From the NCBI GenBank assembly GCA_017354895.1, contig CP071493.1, positions 992,001-1,056,000 of the forward strand: 64,000 bases of DNA, written 5' to 3'. Under the pieces are notes generated by a model. It was not told the origin of the DNA, made no database searches, and saw only the letters and a program-made list of their open reading frames with translations. The DNA comes from Podospora comata. Its lineage: Eukaryota > Ascomycota > Sordariomycetes > Sordariales > Podosporaceae. How positions within the stretch are numbered: position 1 is the first letter of the stretch; the number at the start of each line of letters is the position of its first letter. Positions 1 to 12,594 of the stretch are shown one piece after another. A program made the position numbers and the translations under genes.

Positions 1-794
1 GAGACTGGAGGGGACTACTGGAGCGGGAAGATGGGCCCGTTCTCGACCCTGAAACATTGAGCCATCTCCAGCCAGCTTCACCTCGAGATCTTCAGCAGAC
101 AGAAATGGGGGTGGACCGTCCAGGACATAACAAGACAAAGACATGGAAAAAAGAGTGTGACGAGAGAGTAAGCTTCCCTCCCTTCTGCAATTGCTTGCCT
201 GCTTCGTTGGCCAGCTCGCAAAGGAGTAGTAACACACGAGTCCGGACTTTTGAGGCGCGGGCATTGGATTTCCATTCTCTCAAGACGCAGTTCAGGTGCA
301 TCCACTGCTGAGCGGCTGTCTCCCAGTTTAGGAAGTAATTCCCTTGCATCACAGGCGGTATGGTACCTCGCTGGACAGCCCTGGTGCCCCCCGCATTACC
401 CGCTAACATCAACCCTCGCAGCAGCAAGGTTTCCCGCACGTCCAGTTCATCCCAGGCCCGCACCACACACCACGGGTCCACGAACCACCACAACTTTGTC
501 TCATTTTTCCCATTGAACATAAAACTTGTCCTCTCTCACACCACTCTCCCCGAACCGGGCTGCCCGATCCGTCACCTCTGGGCTCGATCGAGCCACATGC
601 CCACCCACGAAGCCTATACGAAAGGGTCCAGTCGGCAGCTCCACAATACATTGTTGGGCTGCCAGAGCATCGACGACGAGCACATGCCCGCCTTCCGTTC
701 CGGTTGTGGAAGCCAGCTTGCCAGTACGACCGGCAATATCCTGCCCACACGCAGCAGCAACAACGACTGGACAACGTGAACGAGTACAAGCTCA
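1..794. other. left-edge intergenic region with an uncertain minus-strand ORF
   Basis: Upstream region of the first clear gene. On the minus strand a frame stays open from an ATG at 520 down to 92 (142 codons). A second minus frame is open at about 770-501, ending YVQWEK. A third coding-looking stretch (AEDLEVKLAGDGSMF) reaches the left edge from about 70. These pieces are in different frames and I cannot join them with convincing splice sites, and I recognise no family. They could be the 3' part of a minus-strand gene running off the window, or chance open frames in GC-rich DNA serving as 5' leader and promoter of the plus-strand gene. Confidence 0.3.
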
Positions 795-3700
795 ATGATG
801 GAGAACGAACCCCCCGCCATTTCTGTGCAGGATGATGGCAAGGGATCAAAAAGGGGTCGAATCATGGGGAAGCTCTTTGGACGCGACCGAGATCGAGACC
901 GAAAGGGGTCACAGGGTGCCGCTGATTCTCGTGACCTAAACGACTTCTTCCATGGTCCTGGCGACACATTACAGGTCACCCATGCGGCACCTCCCATGCT
1001 CGCGAAACTCGACACCAAGAGCATTTCGCGATACCCCAATGCGCTTCAGGTTCAGGGGACCGGAAGCAACAACTCGCAACAATCCCTTTCCATACGATCC
1101 CAAAATGGTAGTCCCAAGAAATGCAAACCTAACAGAAGGGGATTGGTTCTTAGATTTGCAGAAACACCCCCTGAGGTTATGGGCGAGGGTGGTGACATCT
1201 GCGAAGTACCAACCATCGAGATCTCGAAACGTCGCAGAGCAAGGCCGCCACCTTCTCCGATTCCTCCTCGTCATACCGATCTCGGTAACACTCCAAGATT
1301 GCCGATCCGAGAAGCTCAACCAAGCCCGGGGACGTTTGACCCAGCACCTCTCCGACGCACTCAGACAGGTTTCTCTACGACCTCGGATTCCCCCGACTCA
1401 GATATGTCTGCTTCGAGAAAGCCATCCGCTCGGCTCCTGGCAAATCCCACGGTGGATCATGACGAGAGGCGGAGGTCATTCATAGAAATTCAGCAGGCTG
1501 AAATGCGGGAAGCCGAAGGACAGGCGTTTGTCAAGGCGGTTAGAGCTGCTTCTAGTGACAAGTCCAAGTGGGACGAAGCAGAGGCTGCACCACCTACACC
1601 ACCAGAGCCAGAGCCCGGATCGGCCATGACTGCGTCACCAGAGCCCATTCAAACACCCCGATTCCCACCACAGCCGTCGCCAAACCCTCCAACCTCAGCA
1701 CCACCGCCAATTCCAGCCAAAAGACAACGACCTCATCCATCTCCTATTCCGCCACCACCGCCAGAGCATGCCCCACCGCCATACACACCGTCAATGCCAC
1801 AAACAAACTCGCCAGAGAGACTAAAACATGCAGCAAGACAACATGCGCATAGTCCTGTGTCCGCAGTCTCGGCAGTCTCAGCAGCCTCGAGCTTCCATCA
1901 TCCATTTGCAGTGAGGCAAGGAAGCAAATTGGGAGATCACGCGTTGCCAGTTACTCCTCTAATGGGGGGCTCCAGCTTCCAAGATGTTGTGTCAGCAGCA
2001 GCCGACGATGCCATGAACACGTTTGTGGAGCGCACTCGTCACCTCTTTGAACTGTTCCGGTTACACGCAGAAAGTGTACGGCCATTGCTCGCCTGTACGC
2101 CGAATGAACTCGCCAGGGCGTCTCTTTGGTGGTTTTTGACTGGTAGAATGGCCCTTGAGAATGCCATTCGAGACCGACCCTCGACCCCGGAATCTCAGAT
2201 GAAGAATGAAATCTGTAAACAACAGGCTTATACCGACTTGGCGAAGGGATACTGGCTGTTGGAGGAAATCATGCCTGAGATTGTCAACAGCGGGCGTAGT
2301 CCAGTTGACAGGGAAGCGGAGGACGTGCGTGCCACTCTTGCGTCGAGCCTTCGGAAGCTGTCGGTGTCAATGAAGCGAAATGGTTTCCTGCCGCCAGAAG
2401 AGCCCTTTCTACCACAAACCCTCGATCGAACCATTTGGTTGGAATATCCTCAGTTGCCAGGCGATCTCAAGTCCATGCTTTGGGGGTCATCCAGCTTGGC
2501 TCTCTCACAAAATCAGCTGGCCAGCTCTGGCATGAGCATCCTTGAAACGCTACCACTGGGCGACTCTCCCTCTGCATTCTGCTTTGGCCGGTTCCAAGTC
2601 AGTCTCTTCTTGATGGAGAAAGGACGAGAAGCGCAGCGCATTCATCTGCCATGTTTCATATCGATTGTCAGACCCCAATCGCAGCCTGATATTCTGTTTG
2701 TGGCCGCAAGCCAGAATGGAGCTGTTCAGCTACGGATCTCTGGCAACAAGAGCACCGGACCGGTATGGGAAGATGTTCGTTGGCGTTCAGACAGCTGCAC
2801 TTTGGAAGTCGCCATGCCACGAGGCTTTGTTGTTATGATACAGTGCTCTCAACCAGCCTTCCAGACCCTGCGAAGCATGTACGAGTTCAGTAACAAAGTA
2901 CATTCCACCCTGTACCCGAAGCAAGACGAAGCTTGCGTCTTCAGATCAACCCTCCGGTCTTTTCAGTACTTCGATAACGACCCGCAGGCCAGACAGTTTC
3001 CGAAAGAGCCGGCTCCAAACTGCGAGATTGCCATGTTTGAGAGGTTGCATAAAGAAGGCGCGGCAACCGGTCCTCGCACATATCACAGAGGTTTCCGGAT
3101 AGCAGTCATCACAGGTCCAAGGACGAAGACTCTCAGTGGTGTCAACCAGCTGTACAGCCCTGAGGCGCCTATTCGGTTTGGATTCTTACGCAGCGACAAC
3201 AACGAGCCCTCGCTTTCCCTGCGTTTCGAGAATGGTCGTTTTAAAGGGAGCATGGTCATGTCTTTTGCTGACGAAAAGGAAAGAGTCCGGATGCACACAC
3301 TACTCATTGGGACTGCACTGCATCGGGAGGAGTCGATATTCTGCGAGTCTCCGCTGAAGGGAGCTTGGATCTCGGAGAGGTATGGCGATTCTCAAGATGG
3401 AGGACTAACGGCACTTTCCAACCTCAACTGGAACAAAGTCAGGGTCATCAACCAGGACACAGACGGTGACAGGGCTGCGCACTGTGTGTTGTCTGATAAG
3501 TTGCGGGTTATCTTTGAGTTCAAGGACGGAACGATGACTGATCGGATTAACGTCGCGCCAGGGGAGCTTAAGATGCGCCTTGACGTACAGAATCCAAGCT
3601 GTATGATGGTCTTCCGTCAACCGCAGGCGGACATTACGCTCGCCGTGACAGAGGCGAATGTCTCCTCTGAATCGGCCCAACGGCTGGCCAGGGCTCTGGA

Positions 3701-4324
3701 TACCATCAAGCAAAGGCCAACCATCAGAACCATCATGTTTCCAAAGATGGAAGACCTGCACACCTTTGAGATGGCTATCACTGGGTTCAAGGTGCTTTTT
3801 GATGGGATTGCGGCAACATTTGCCATCTCGCGCAGACGAATGGTGGTGCCTATCCACAAGAAGTGGGAGGCCAGTGCTACTCGGATCCAGGTGGTGCAGC
3901 AAGAAGGAATCACGCAGATTCTTGCCTTCTTTTCGGATTTTTCTCATGGACAATGCATGGGCTTCAGCTTGAAGGGAACAGATGTGTTTGAATCTTTTGG
4001 AAAGCAGGGGAAAGCCGGGCTCAAGATTGTGGATGCCAAGTTCCCGCTGCCGAAGGTGCTGCAGGCTGGGATGGATGGAGCGCAGGACGCGGCGGATGCA
4101 GCGTTTTTGTGTTTGGACTTACCTGAGCTGCCCGGGGAGCATGATGATATTTCGATCGTGTTTGAGGATGAGGCTGGTAAGTTGATGCTGCCTGGGATTT
4201 GACGAACCTGTTCATCTGCTAATATTGTGGCTTTACAGAACGTGATAAACTTGCTGCATGCTTGCCTGCACCAGTCAAGGGTGGCTCTAGGCTGATCCCA
4301 AAGATGAAGGGGCCGAAGGAGTAA
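795..4324 (+). CDS. large conserved fungal protein of unknown function
   Basis: I do not recognise a named family. Two exons, 795-4176 and 4239-4324, split by a 62-nt intron (GTAAGT donor, TGCTAAT branch, TTTACAG acceptor) give about 1155 aa. Reading through the intron instead would stop early at 4202, so the spliced basic tail ending KMKGPKE is preferred. Residues 1 to about 400 are low-complexity: an Arg/Asp-rich start (GRDRDRDRK), then long Pro-rich stretches (PPIPAKRQRPHPSPIPPPPP). From about 410 to the end the sequence is globular-looking, with a helical segment (ASLWWFLTGRMALENAI) followed by a long beta-rich part. No signal peptide or membrane segment is evident. Pro-rich proteins of this shape often bind SH3/WW partners or act as scaffolds, but that is inference. 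It is convergent with the U2AF gene downstream. Confidence 0.82.
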
Positions 4325-4858
4325 GTGGAATTCATGATGGTGGGGCGTTCAAAGATCAAAACAAGACGGGGTTCAAGAGGTTGTTCATCAGGTCACACGA
4401 GATATATCCTCTAAATCTTATTAGTTAATGTTGCTAGCACGGATGGGACCGACAGGACAGGGCAAGATACATGAGTCTCTTGGTTGGAATGAAAGCAGTA
4501 TTTTTGGGTGCATTATGGGGGAAACAGAGCAAGACGGTCATCATCATACAGCGCTTTACATTCATGTGTACGGTAGTATTAAAACATGCAATTCTTTTTG
4601 GAACCTGCTTCAGTCGCTCAGTTCCCTTCATCAGTTGCTCAGTTGCCTTTCGCAAGTAACCGCTGCTTGTATATTACATGAAGTGTATGTGTACGCAGGC
4701 TTTAACGAGGCCTGCTTGACAAAAAACGAGGGCCCAAGTCAAATACAGTCTAACGCCCCAACTCCGTGAAAAGTTTCATGACTGGTGAGATGATTACTTC
4801 TACTCGTAGTCTCTCACAGCCTTCTGACATCGACCTCGCCCCCCCTCAGAGAGCCAGT
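4325..4858. other. convergent intergenic region, no gene seen
   Basis: This 0.5 kb holds the 3' ends of the plus-strand unknown protein and the minus-strand U2AF gene. It is moderately AT-rich with only short chance ORFs. I see no RNA gene or repeat. Confidence 0.6.
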
Positions 4859-5485
4859 CTAGTATCTCCTCCTCGTCGGCTCCGGGCTAGGCGATCTGGT
4901 CGGGCTCCTGCTTCTCGGCCTCGTCTTCAACCACTTCTTGGTGCTCAACTCCAGCTCCCTCTCCAGCTCCGGGCTGGGATTTTTACGATGAATAAAATTG
5001 CAAAACCCGCCCCTCACGCACCCCTCCCCCGAGTTCAACCTGCAGCACGCCTCCCTAAAGTCCGTCACAGGGCTCAGCTCGCAGTAGATGGGGCGGGCGG
5101 CGTACCACCGGCTGTTGAGGTCGTCGCAGGCCTTTTGGGCCGAGTCCTCGTACTTGAAGCGGGCGTAGACGTTGCCAATGAGGTGGTCGTTGTTGTTGTC
5201 GCAGACGACGAGCTCCTCGATCTCGCCGTACTTGCACATCTCGCACCAGATGTCCTCGTAGAAGGCGTCGAAGTGGTTCTGGAGCTGGGAGGGGTTCATC
5301 CTGTTCTTCGGGTCGAAGGCCGGGTTCTGGTAGAGGTTGGGCATGAGGATTGTCTGCGAGTAGGAGGGCTTGACGTGCTTGCGGGAGCAGCGGTCGCCGT
5401 GGCGGCAGGCGCCGATTTTGTAGTAGAAGGAGCAGTTGACTTTGTCTTGTTCGGTGCCGAAGATGGAGGCGAGGAAGTTGGCCAT
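4859..5485 (-). CDS. U2AF small subunit (U2AF35/U2AF23-like splicing factor)
   Basis: Single exon of 208 aa from the ATG at 5485. The protein has the full U2AF small-subunit order: CCCH zinc finger 1 (CSFYYKIGACRHGDRCSRKH, about residues 18-37), a U2AF-homology RRM (about 44-145, with NVYARFKYEDSAQKACDDLNSRW), CCCH zinc finger 2 (CCRLNSGEGCVRGGFCNFIH, about 147-166), and a short Arg/Ser tail (RSRSPTRSPSPEPTRRRY). In this family the zinc fingers read the AG at the 3' splice site and the RRM binds the large U2AF subunit, in the nucleus, during early spliceosome assembly. Length matches S. pombe U2AF23 (216 aa) rather than the longer metazoan proteins. The gene has no intron here. It is transcribed away from the tricalbin gene across a 2.3 kb gap. 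Confidence 0.95.
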   Translation of the reverse strand: MANFLASIFGTEQDKVNCSFYYKIGACRHGDRCSRKHVKPSYSQTILMPNLYQNPAFDPKNRMNPSQLQNHFDAFYEDIWCEMCKYGEIEELVVCDNNNDHLIGNVYARFKYEDSAQKACDDLNSRWYAARPIYCELSPVTDFREACCRLNSGEGCVRGGFCNFIHRKNPSPELERELELSTKKWLKTRPRSRSPTRSPSPEPTRRRY

Positions 5486-7806
5486 TTTGGCGGGTTGCTT
5501 ATTTTTCTTGTCGTGATTGTGGTTTGGGGATGGTGGTGAGATTGTTCGAGTGTTTGGTTATAGATTCGCGGGGATGGATGGGCGAGAACCGAATGGGAGG
5601 CTGAAAAAGTGTATTGCGATCCGCGACGACACGAAAGTTTGGTGTTTGGCGTTGCAGTCCGGCCGGAAACACAAGGCAGTGGAAAATATCCACCTGTTCA
5701 GCCTGGCGTTGCCACATGTGGCGTTAGGTCTCTAATTGGTTTGACTAAGATTCTGGGGGGGAACAAGGCTGAAAGTTGTGTGACACGTGTGTGGCTGAAG
5801 CTTCTGGAAGCTCTGGCCAAGCTCGGTCAACAGACAGGGTTCCACTCCGATCGATCCCAATCTCCAATCTGGAACTGATTTGGACCCTTGATCCAACCTC
5901 TGACAGAGCAATTGTTACAATTCTCTGGCAAGACCATGAGGCATCCGTTCAACCATTTTGTTTGTCTGACGAAAAACCTCAGCTTTTGCGCGACAATTGA
6001 CTCTCTTCCCGGGCTACACAGGTTGTCCCATGTTCATCGGGCTTGGTCAGTTATGAATTATGGATTCCTCGGCATTCACCACACTTACAGCCACCGAGAT
6101 CGTGCAGTCATCGTGGGGGGGGCTAGCGGTGGCTAGATATGAAAATTGCCTCGTTTTTAGCCAACCTCCTGTCACCAAACTTCCCCTCAGATGAATCGGC
6201 AGCCATGATCAGCAACAGCCAATGATGAGGGCCAATGGCTCCGCAGTCGAGGTAAGACATGCCGCCATTACCGACTATCTTCTGCGAGAGGCAGCACGCA
6301 CACACAGCACATTCGGCCTATGGCGACCACGAGTTACCCGAATGGCGGTGTCTGAGGGAGCTTCTTGATACACAGCACACAGCACCCCAGACCTTTTTGA
6401 ACAACTGTATTACCATTGACAACAACAAACCCCTTTTTGGAGTCTCTGTGCTGGCTTCCGAGATGCAGAAAGGGGCTTCGCTTGCGCAGTGTTGGTCCAC
6501 ATGTTTACCACCTGGCACGTGTGTCGGTTGATAAATTGCGATGGGGAGGCAGGGGAGCCGACATTGCGCTGCGACGGTCAAGGAATGACGAGTTATTTCA
6601 CGGCGCACGAGCCAGCTGGAATCACAAGTGACAGCATCATCGTTGTGGCTGTTCGAGACATTCTCCAACCGCTTCGTCTGCCGACAGCTTCAACGGACTG
6701 GGTTCCGGGTATTCGGATCTTGATAGGGAAAAAAAAAACATAAAGGCGGGAACAGCGGAAGCACGGGCTCGCCGGTGGGTTGGCGGCCGGTGTTCTTCCC
6801 GCCGGCTCCTGCGTGTGGGTTCGTAGTCGAGAGATTTTCGGCAGGGATCTATACTTTTAGCGCCTACCCGAAGTGACGGGGCGGCCTCAGGGCCAAGGTC
6901 GACTTATGATGCAATGTGGTATCAAGTATCAAGCTGCAGATTCCAAGAAGACCTGTTGTCGTGCGACACAGCAGCTACGGCGACGTACACTGTAGCAGTC
7001 CAGAGCACACCGGAACAAGGCACAAGCAAGAAACATTGCCATGACTGTGCCAAGGTGACGCGATAGCAGCTTCGCACTCTCTACCGCAAGGGCCGACCGC
7101 TGAACAAGCCACCTCTGCACCCCTCAGCTGGGCTGGGAATCTGGGAAAACCCTCTCAGTGCAGGATTCGTAATTCGGAATTGCGCCAGCCAATTCGCGCT
7201 CTCCAAAGCCCACGATAGCTTGCCTTTTGGGACCAGCCAAGACCCAAATTGCACCACCAATCCCCGCCCGGCGTAAGGTCCCTACTGACGTAGCACCCGA
7301 TCTGTTGCTGATCTCCCCATCCCAGCTGGCCCATCCTTGCCAAGGCCCCACGCAGCTTTTGGACAGCTCCTCCACTTCCAGTTTGAGAGACCTCCACGCC
7401 AGGTTGTGGCTTCGCTGTGCTGCTGTTGCTCAATTTCATTTTCCCCTTCCTGTTTCCCCCCCCCTCCTCTCCTTGAGCAACTCTCTAAAGCCTCTTATCC
7501 GGTGGTTCGTAGACCCAACTTCTGCGATTCCAGCCACATCTTTTTCTTTTCTTCGAGTCTTGTTCTTGGATATCCATTACCTTAGTAGCCTTCTTCCACA
7601 CACTAGCATTTGCGAGCTTCCAGGTCGCTTGTGCCGCAATCCGCCGCCCACTGACGGAGCTCCCCCGGTTCTGTCTCTGGCAGCCAACCCGACAACAGAC
7701 ACTCGGAATATCGGCCTAGGCCAACCGACATTGCCTCTTCCCCGCCATTCAACCAATTGACCAACGCAAGCGTGGCTGCTGAAGCAGCGTGTACACAGAG
7801 ACGACC
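5486..7806. other. divergent promoter region between U2AF and tricalbin
   Basis: About 2.3 kb between two divergent genes. ORFs are short, overlap on both strands and show no domain. A pyrimidine-rich stretch around 7430-7560 (CCTTCC, CCCCCCCCTCCTCTCC) precedes the tricalbin start, as is common in fungal 5' leaders. An A-run sits at 6728-6737. I see no hidden gene. Confidence 0.5.
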
Positions 7807-10800
7807 ATGGCGACTGCGGTTGCTGCCGCGGAGCTTAAGCAGCAGGGAGCTATCGAGGCTGCTCAGGATCCAGACAGCAAGGTCACCGCTGATGACGCCC
7901 AACAAAAGATTGTCGAGGAAAGTCGACGAGCTGGCGTGACGGCCTTCACATTCAACCCTGACGCCAGCCCTGAGGAGAAGAAGGCGCAAGCTCAAGCTGT
8001 ACGTGTTATTCTTGGCAACGAGTGTATCCCCCCAAAACTAACCACAAAGTTATACAACAGGCTATACCAGAAGGTTTCCACCGAAACCCAGGTGGTGTCG
8101 CCATTGCATCGGATCTTGATACTGACAGCAAGTCTGTCATCGACCTTCCCACACCGTCCAAGGCTGGCGCACTCGAGGTGGTCAAGGCCGAAAATGGCAA
8201 GGTCATTGTCGGTGGTCATGTTGAGGAGGACGAAGACGACTGGTGGGAGAAGACCGGTTGGGAACCCAGGTTTGGGTGGCCGGCTGAGTCGAGTCTCGAG
8301 GGTGAGAGCATGCTCGACCATCAGACATTACTAGAGACTCAGATTCCCGAGAAGTTCTTTGGAGGTATGGAACCCCCTTTACTGTCCTATGCCGGGCCAA
8401 ATTTGCTGACACTTGTGTGGTATAGACTGGTATCACAACGCCGCTGTCATTGCTTTCGCCTGCTTGTCCTCGTGGCTGGTGGCTGTTCTTGGTGGTGGTC
8501 TCGCCTGGGTATTCATCATTGGCGCAGCTTGCTCAACTTATTACCGCACCTCTCTGCGCCGCGTGCGCCGGAATTTCAGGGACGACATCACTCGTGAACT
8601 TGCGCTCAAGAAGCTCGAAACCGATAACGAATCTGTCGAATGGATTAACTCTTTCTTGGTCAAGTTCTGGCCCATCTACCAGCCAGTCCTTGCCCAGACC
8701 GTTATCAGTTCTGTCGATCAAGTTCTCAGCAATGCGACCCCTGCCTTTTTGGACAGCTTGAAGCTCAAGACTTTTACCTTGGGTTCGAAGCCGCCGAGAA
8801 TGGAACATGTGAAGACGTACCCCAAGGCCGAGGATGATATTATCATTATGGACTGGATGTTCAGCTTCACCCCCAACGATACCGCCGATATGACTTCCCG
8901 CCAGCTCAAGAACAAGGTGAACCCCAAGGTTGTGCTTGAGATCAGAATCGGAAAGGCCATGGTCAGCAAGGGTTTGGATGTTATTGTCGAGGACATGGCT
9001 TTCAGCGGTTTGATGCGTCTCAAAATCAAGCTGCAGATCCCTTTCCCCCACGTCGAGAAGATTGAGATGTCTTTCCTGGAGAGGCCGACCATCGATTACG
9101 TCTGCAAGCCTCTTGGTGGTGAGACGTTTGGTTTCGACATCAACTTCATTCCCGGTTTGGAGACCTTCATTATGGAGCAGATCCACGGCACTCTCGCCCC
9201 GATGATGTATGCGCCCAATGTTTTCCCCATCGAAGTCGCCAAGATGCTCGCCGGTACTCCTGTCGATCAGGCCATCGGTGTTCTCGCTGTTACTCTTCAC
9301 GGTGCTCAAGGCCTCAAGAACACCGACAAGTTTGCCGGTACCCCTGATCCCTATGTTCAGCTCTCTTTGAACAGGAGACAGGTGCTCGCCCAGACCAAGG
9401 TTATCAAGGAGAACGCCAGCCCCCGCTGGAACGAGACTCACTACATCATTATCACTTCTTTCAATGACTCGCTCGATTTTGACATCTTTGATTTCAACGA
9501 TTTCCGCAAGGACAAGAAGATTGCCCAGGTTTCTTTCCCTCTCGAGAACGTCGAGGAGGTTTGGGAGCACGAGAACGAAAGATTGGAACTCACCAACGAT
9601 GGCAAGGCAAGAGGGGTTTTGTTTTCCGATATCCGGTTCTTCCCTGTCTTGGAGCCTAAGAAGCTCGAGGACGGTAGCCTGGAGCCGGCTCCCGAGTCTA
9701 ACCAGGGTATCTTGCGCTTCACGGTTGAGCAGGCCAAGGAACTTGATGGTGGCAAGAGCATGATCGGCCAACTCAACCCCTACGCGACTCTCACATTGAA
9801 TGGAAAGGCGGTCCACACTACCAAGAAGCTGAAGCGCACCAACAACCCTGTTTGGGGCGAAAATGGCTCCAAGGAATTCCTCATCACCGACAAAGCGCAT
9901 GCCAAGCTTGGTGTTGTTATCAAGGATGACCGTGACATTGCCGGAGATCAGACTGTTGGAAACTACCAGATCAAGCTGGAAGACATGCTCGAACTGATGG
10001 CAAAGGGACAGGATTGGTACAATCTTGCTGGTACAAAGACTGGCCGTGTCAAGATGCAGGCTCAATGGAGGCCGGTGGCCATCTCGGGTATTGCGACTGG
10101 CAGTGGCGGCTACGTAACACCCATTGGTGTTTTGCGTCTTCACTTCAAGCATGCCAGGAACCTTCGTAATGTCGAGGCTCTTGGCAAGTCTGACCCGTAC
10201 GTGCGCGTGGTCATGTCGGGCATTGAGAAGGCCCGTACTGTCACGTTCAAGAACAACCTTAATCCCGACTTCGACGAGGTTCTCTACATCCCCGTACACT
10301 CGGCGAGAGAGCGCCTCCAGCTTGAGGTCATGGACTCTGAGAACGTGGGCAAAGACCGCAGCCTTGGTCTGACGGAGATCTCCTCCGGTGACTACATGGT
10401 TCAGGGTGAGCTTGGCGAGTGGCTTGTTCACGACGAGAAGAAGGAGCACGAGGATGGCCTGCGTATCCACAACAAGGGCACACCCAAGGGCACCCTCACT
10501 TACACAGTCGCCTTCTATCCTACTCTCAACATTGCCGATCCCGAGGAAGAGGCCGAGAAGGAGAAGAAGAGGCTTGAGGAGGAAAAGGAAGCAGCAGATG
10601 AGGAGAAGGAAGAAGGAAAGGAATCCGATGCCTCGTCTGGCTTGGATGTTCCTCGCTCTACCGAGGCCGGCAAGTTCTCGGCTGACCTTAAGGAGCCAGC
10701 GACGCCTCTCACGCCCAAGACCCCCGGTACTCCCCTCTCGGCGACATTCTCCTCCCGGAGGTCGCATGAGAACAGAGAGCCCCCCAAGGTCTACCTTACA

Positions 10801-12516
10801 CCCCAGGAGCTGCTCAAGAAGGAGTCTGGTCTTATCATATTCAAGCTCATGGAGGCCGATTTGCCCAAGAGTCAGACCCGCATCGAGGTCTTTGTAGACG
10901 ACATGGCCTTCCCTTCGTATACCTCTTCGGTTTCCAAGAAGTCAAAGACGACTTTTGACGAGATTGGCGACTGCTTCATTCGTGAACTGGAGTTCTCCAA
11001 GTTGACCATCAAGGTGTCGGAGAAGACGGACAGCAAGGAGGGCAAAAAGGAACGAGTCCTGGCCCGTCTTACCGGAAATACTCTTGATACGCTCAAGCAA
11101 TGCTTGGTAAGTGCTTTTGCTACAGTCAGTCGTGATTAGACTTTCAGCTAACAGCCTCAGAACAACCCAACGGTGCTCAAGCTGAAGGATGATGATGGAA
11201 ACGTGTATTCCATCCAGGTCAGCCTCAAGTATGTGCCAGTGCAGATGACACTCGACCCCAGCGAGAGCATCAATAACATGGGTAATCTCCGGGTCGATGT
11301 GTTGGACGCCCAGAACCTGCCATCTGCCGACTCGAACGGCAAGAGCGACCCTTATTGCAAGTTTGAGCTCAACGGCGTGGAAGTGTTCAAGACCAAGACG
11401 GTCAAGAAGACGCTCAATCCCGAGTGGAAGGAGTTCTTCACGATTCCAATCCCCTCGAGAACGGCGGCCAAGTTCAAGGCGACTGTTTGGGATTGGGATT
11501 TCGCTGACAAGCCTGACTTCCTCGGCGCTGCTGACATTAACCTTGAGCAGCTCGAGCCATTCAGGGGCCAGCAGTTCACTTACACTCTGGACGGAAAGTC
11601 GGGCACCCTGCGGCTCCGTCTGCTCTTCACGCCAGACTACGTCACCAGGACAAGACAGGGCACTTCAACCCTCACTGGTACCTTCTCGGTGCCAGGCAGA
11701 ATTGTTACTGGTGTGGCTGGCGTGCCTCTCAAGGGCGGTGCCGCTGTGGGCCATGGTGTTGCCAAGGGTGCCTCTTTCTTGAAGCGCGGGTTCCGCAGTG
11801 CTACGGGCAGAAGGGATGATGATGAAGAGTCTGTCAGTTCGGCCGACATTCCCATCATCACTACCAATGGCCCCGACTCAGGGCCCGGCGGCGGACTGAA
11901 GAGATCAGGCGGTCTTTCATTCCCCGAGGCTATCCCAGAGGCACCACCAAGCCCTCCTGGTGACAAGACTGCCGGGCTTGCCAACGGCGCGGGCGGTCTC
12001 ACCCTTCATCACACAAGAACCAGGAGTGTAGGTGCCTCTTCGGTGCACAGTGCCATTTACCCTGGGGCGTCTTCTGGCACTGCCACCTTCAATGTCGTTT
12101 CCGCCACCGGCTTCCCTCCGTCGGCGGATGTCTACGTCATCATCACGCAGACCAAGGACGGCAAGACCAAGCAGGTCGGCAAAACCAAGCATCGCAAGTC
12201 GTCTAGTGGCACGATCAAGTTCGATGAGACGTTCAAGATCCAGTGCACTCCAGACGCTCAGTTCAAGGTAGAGGCCAAGGAGCACCACACCTTCGGTAGC
12301 GACGACCCGCTTGGCGAGACTCTCTACTTTGTGGATGAGACCAACTCTGGTCAGGAGAAGCAGCTGTCGATTGGTTCTGGGTCTGTCTGGATCAGGAGCT
12401 CATTCGTTCCGACTGAGGAGAAGGGTCTGCCAGACAGCCCCAAGTCTACGTCGGGGATCAGGAGGAGTTTTCTGAGCAAAAAGGACCTGAAGGTGCCGGG
12501 CTCTTCGGGGTCATGA
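7807..12516 (+). CDS. TCB: tricalbin: SMP plus multi-C2 ER-plasma membrane tether
   Basis: Four exons (7807-7998, 8061-8364, 8426-11106, 11161-12516) with introns of 62, 61 and 54 nt give about 1510 aa. The ATG at 7807 (ACGACCATGGCG) is chosen because the frame upstream has no ATG. Order: soluble N-terminus, a hydrophobic hairpin (about 170-205, AAVIAFACLSSWLVAVLGG) for ER anchoring, an SMP lipid-transfer domain (about 235-440), C2 domains at about 448-570, 593-700, 731-838, 1101-1215 and 1363-1470, and a charged Glu/Lys linker near 870-905. DPY motifs in several C2 domains (GTPDPYVQ, GKSDPYVR, GKSDPYCK) carry predicted Ca-binding acids. In yeast, Tcb1-3 tether cortical ER to the plasma membrane and move lipids. 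The stop at 12514 is TGA directly followed by CTAG, and the frame stays open to a TAA at 12592-12594 (see findings). Confidence 0.94.
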
Positions 12517-12594
12517 CTAGATGGCAGTCGCAGTGTTCGTCGCAAGTTTTCATGGGGAAGGAGTAAGAAGGACAAGGGCAAGGGCAAAGGGTAA
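12514..12594 (+). promoter_or_regulatory. candidate stop-codon readthrough site and 25-codon extension of tricalbin
   Basis: TGA at 12514-12516 is followed immediately by CTAG, matching the UGA CUA(G) context known to give efficient translational readthrough in fungi and animals. The same frame then encodes 25 residues before TAA at 12592. It contains ten Lys/Arg, in a strongly basic segment (RRKFSWGRSKKDKGKGKG). A basic tail after the last C2 domain would suit binding to acidic lipid. Whether readthrough happens is inference. Confidence 0.5.

Noticed and set aside
4766-5539. 257-codon plus-strand frame over the U2AF gene
   Set aside because: Valine/Ala/Gly-rich shadow of the real minus-strand splicing factor.
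8533-10767. 744-codon open frame antisense to tricalbin
   Set aside because: Shadow of a highly biased coding strand; low-complexity Leu/Val/Arg product with no domain.
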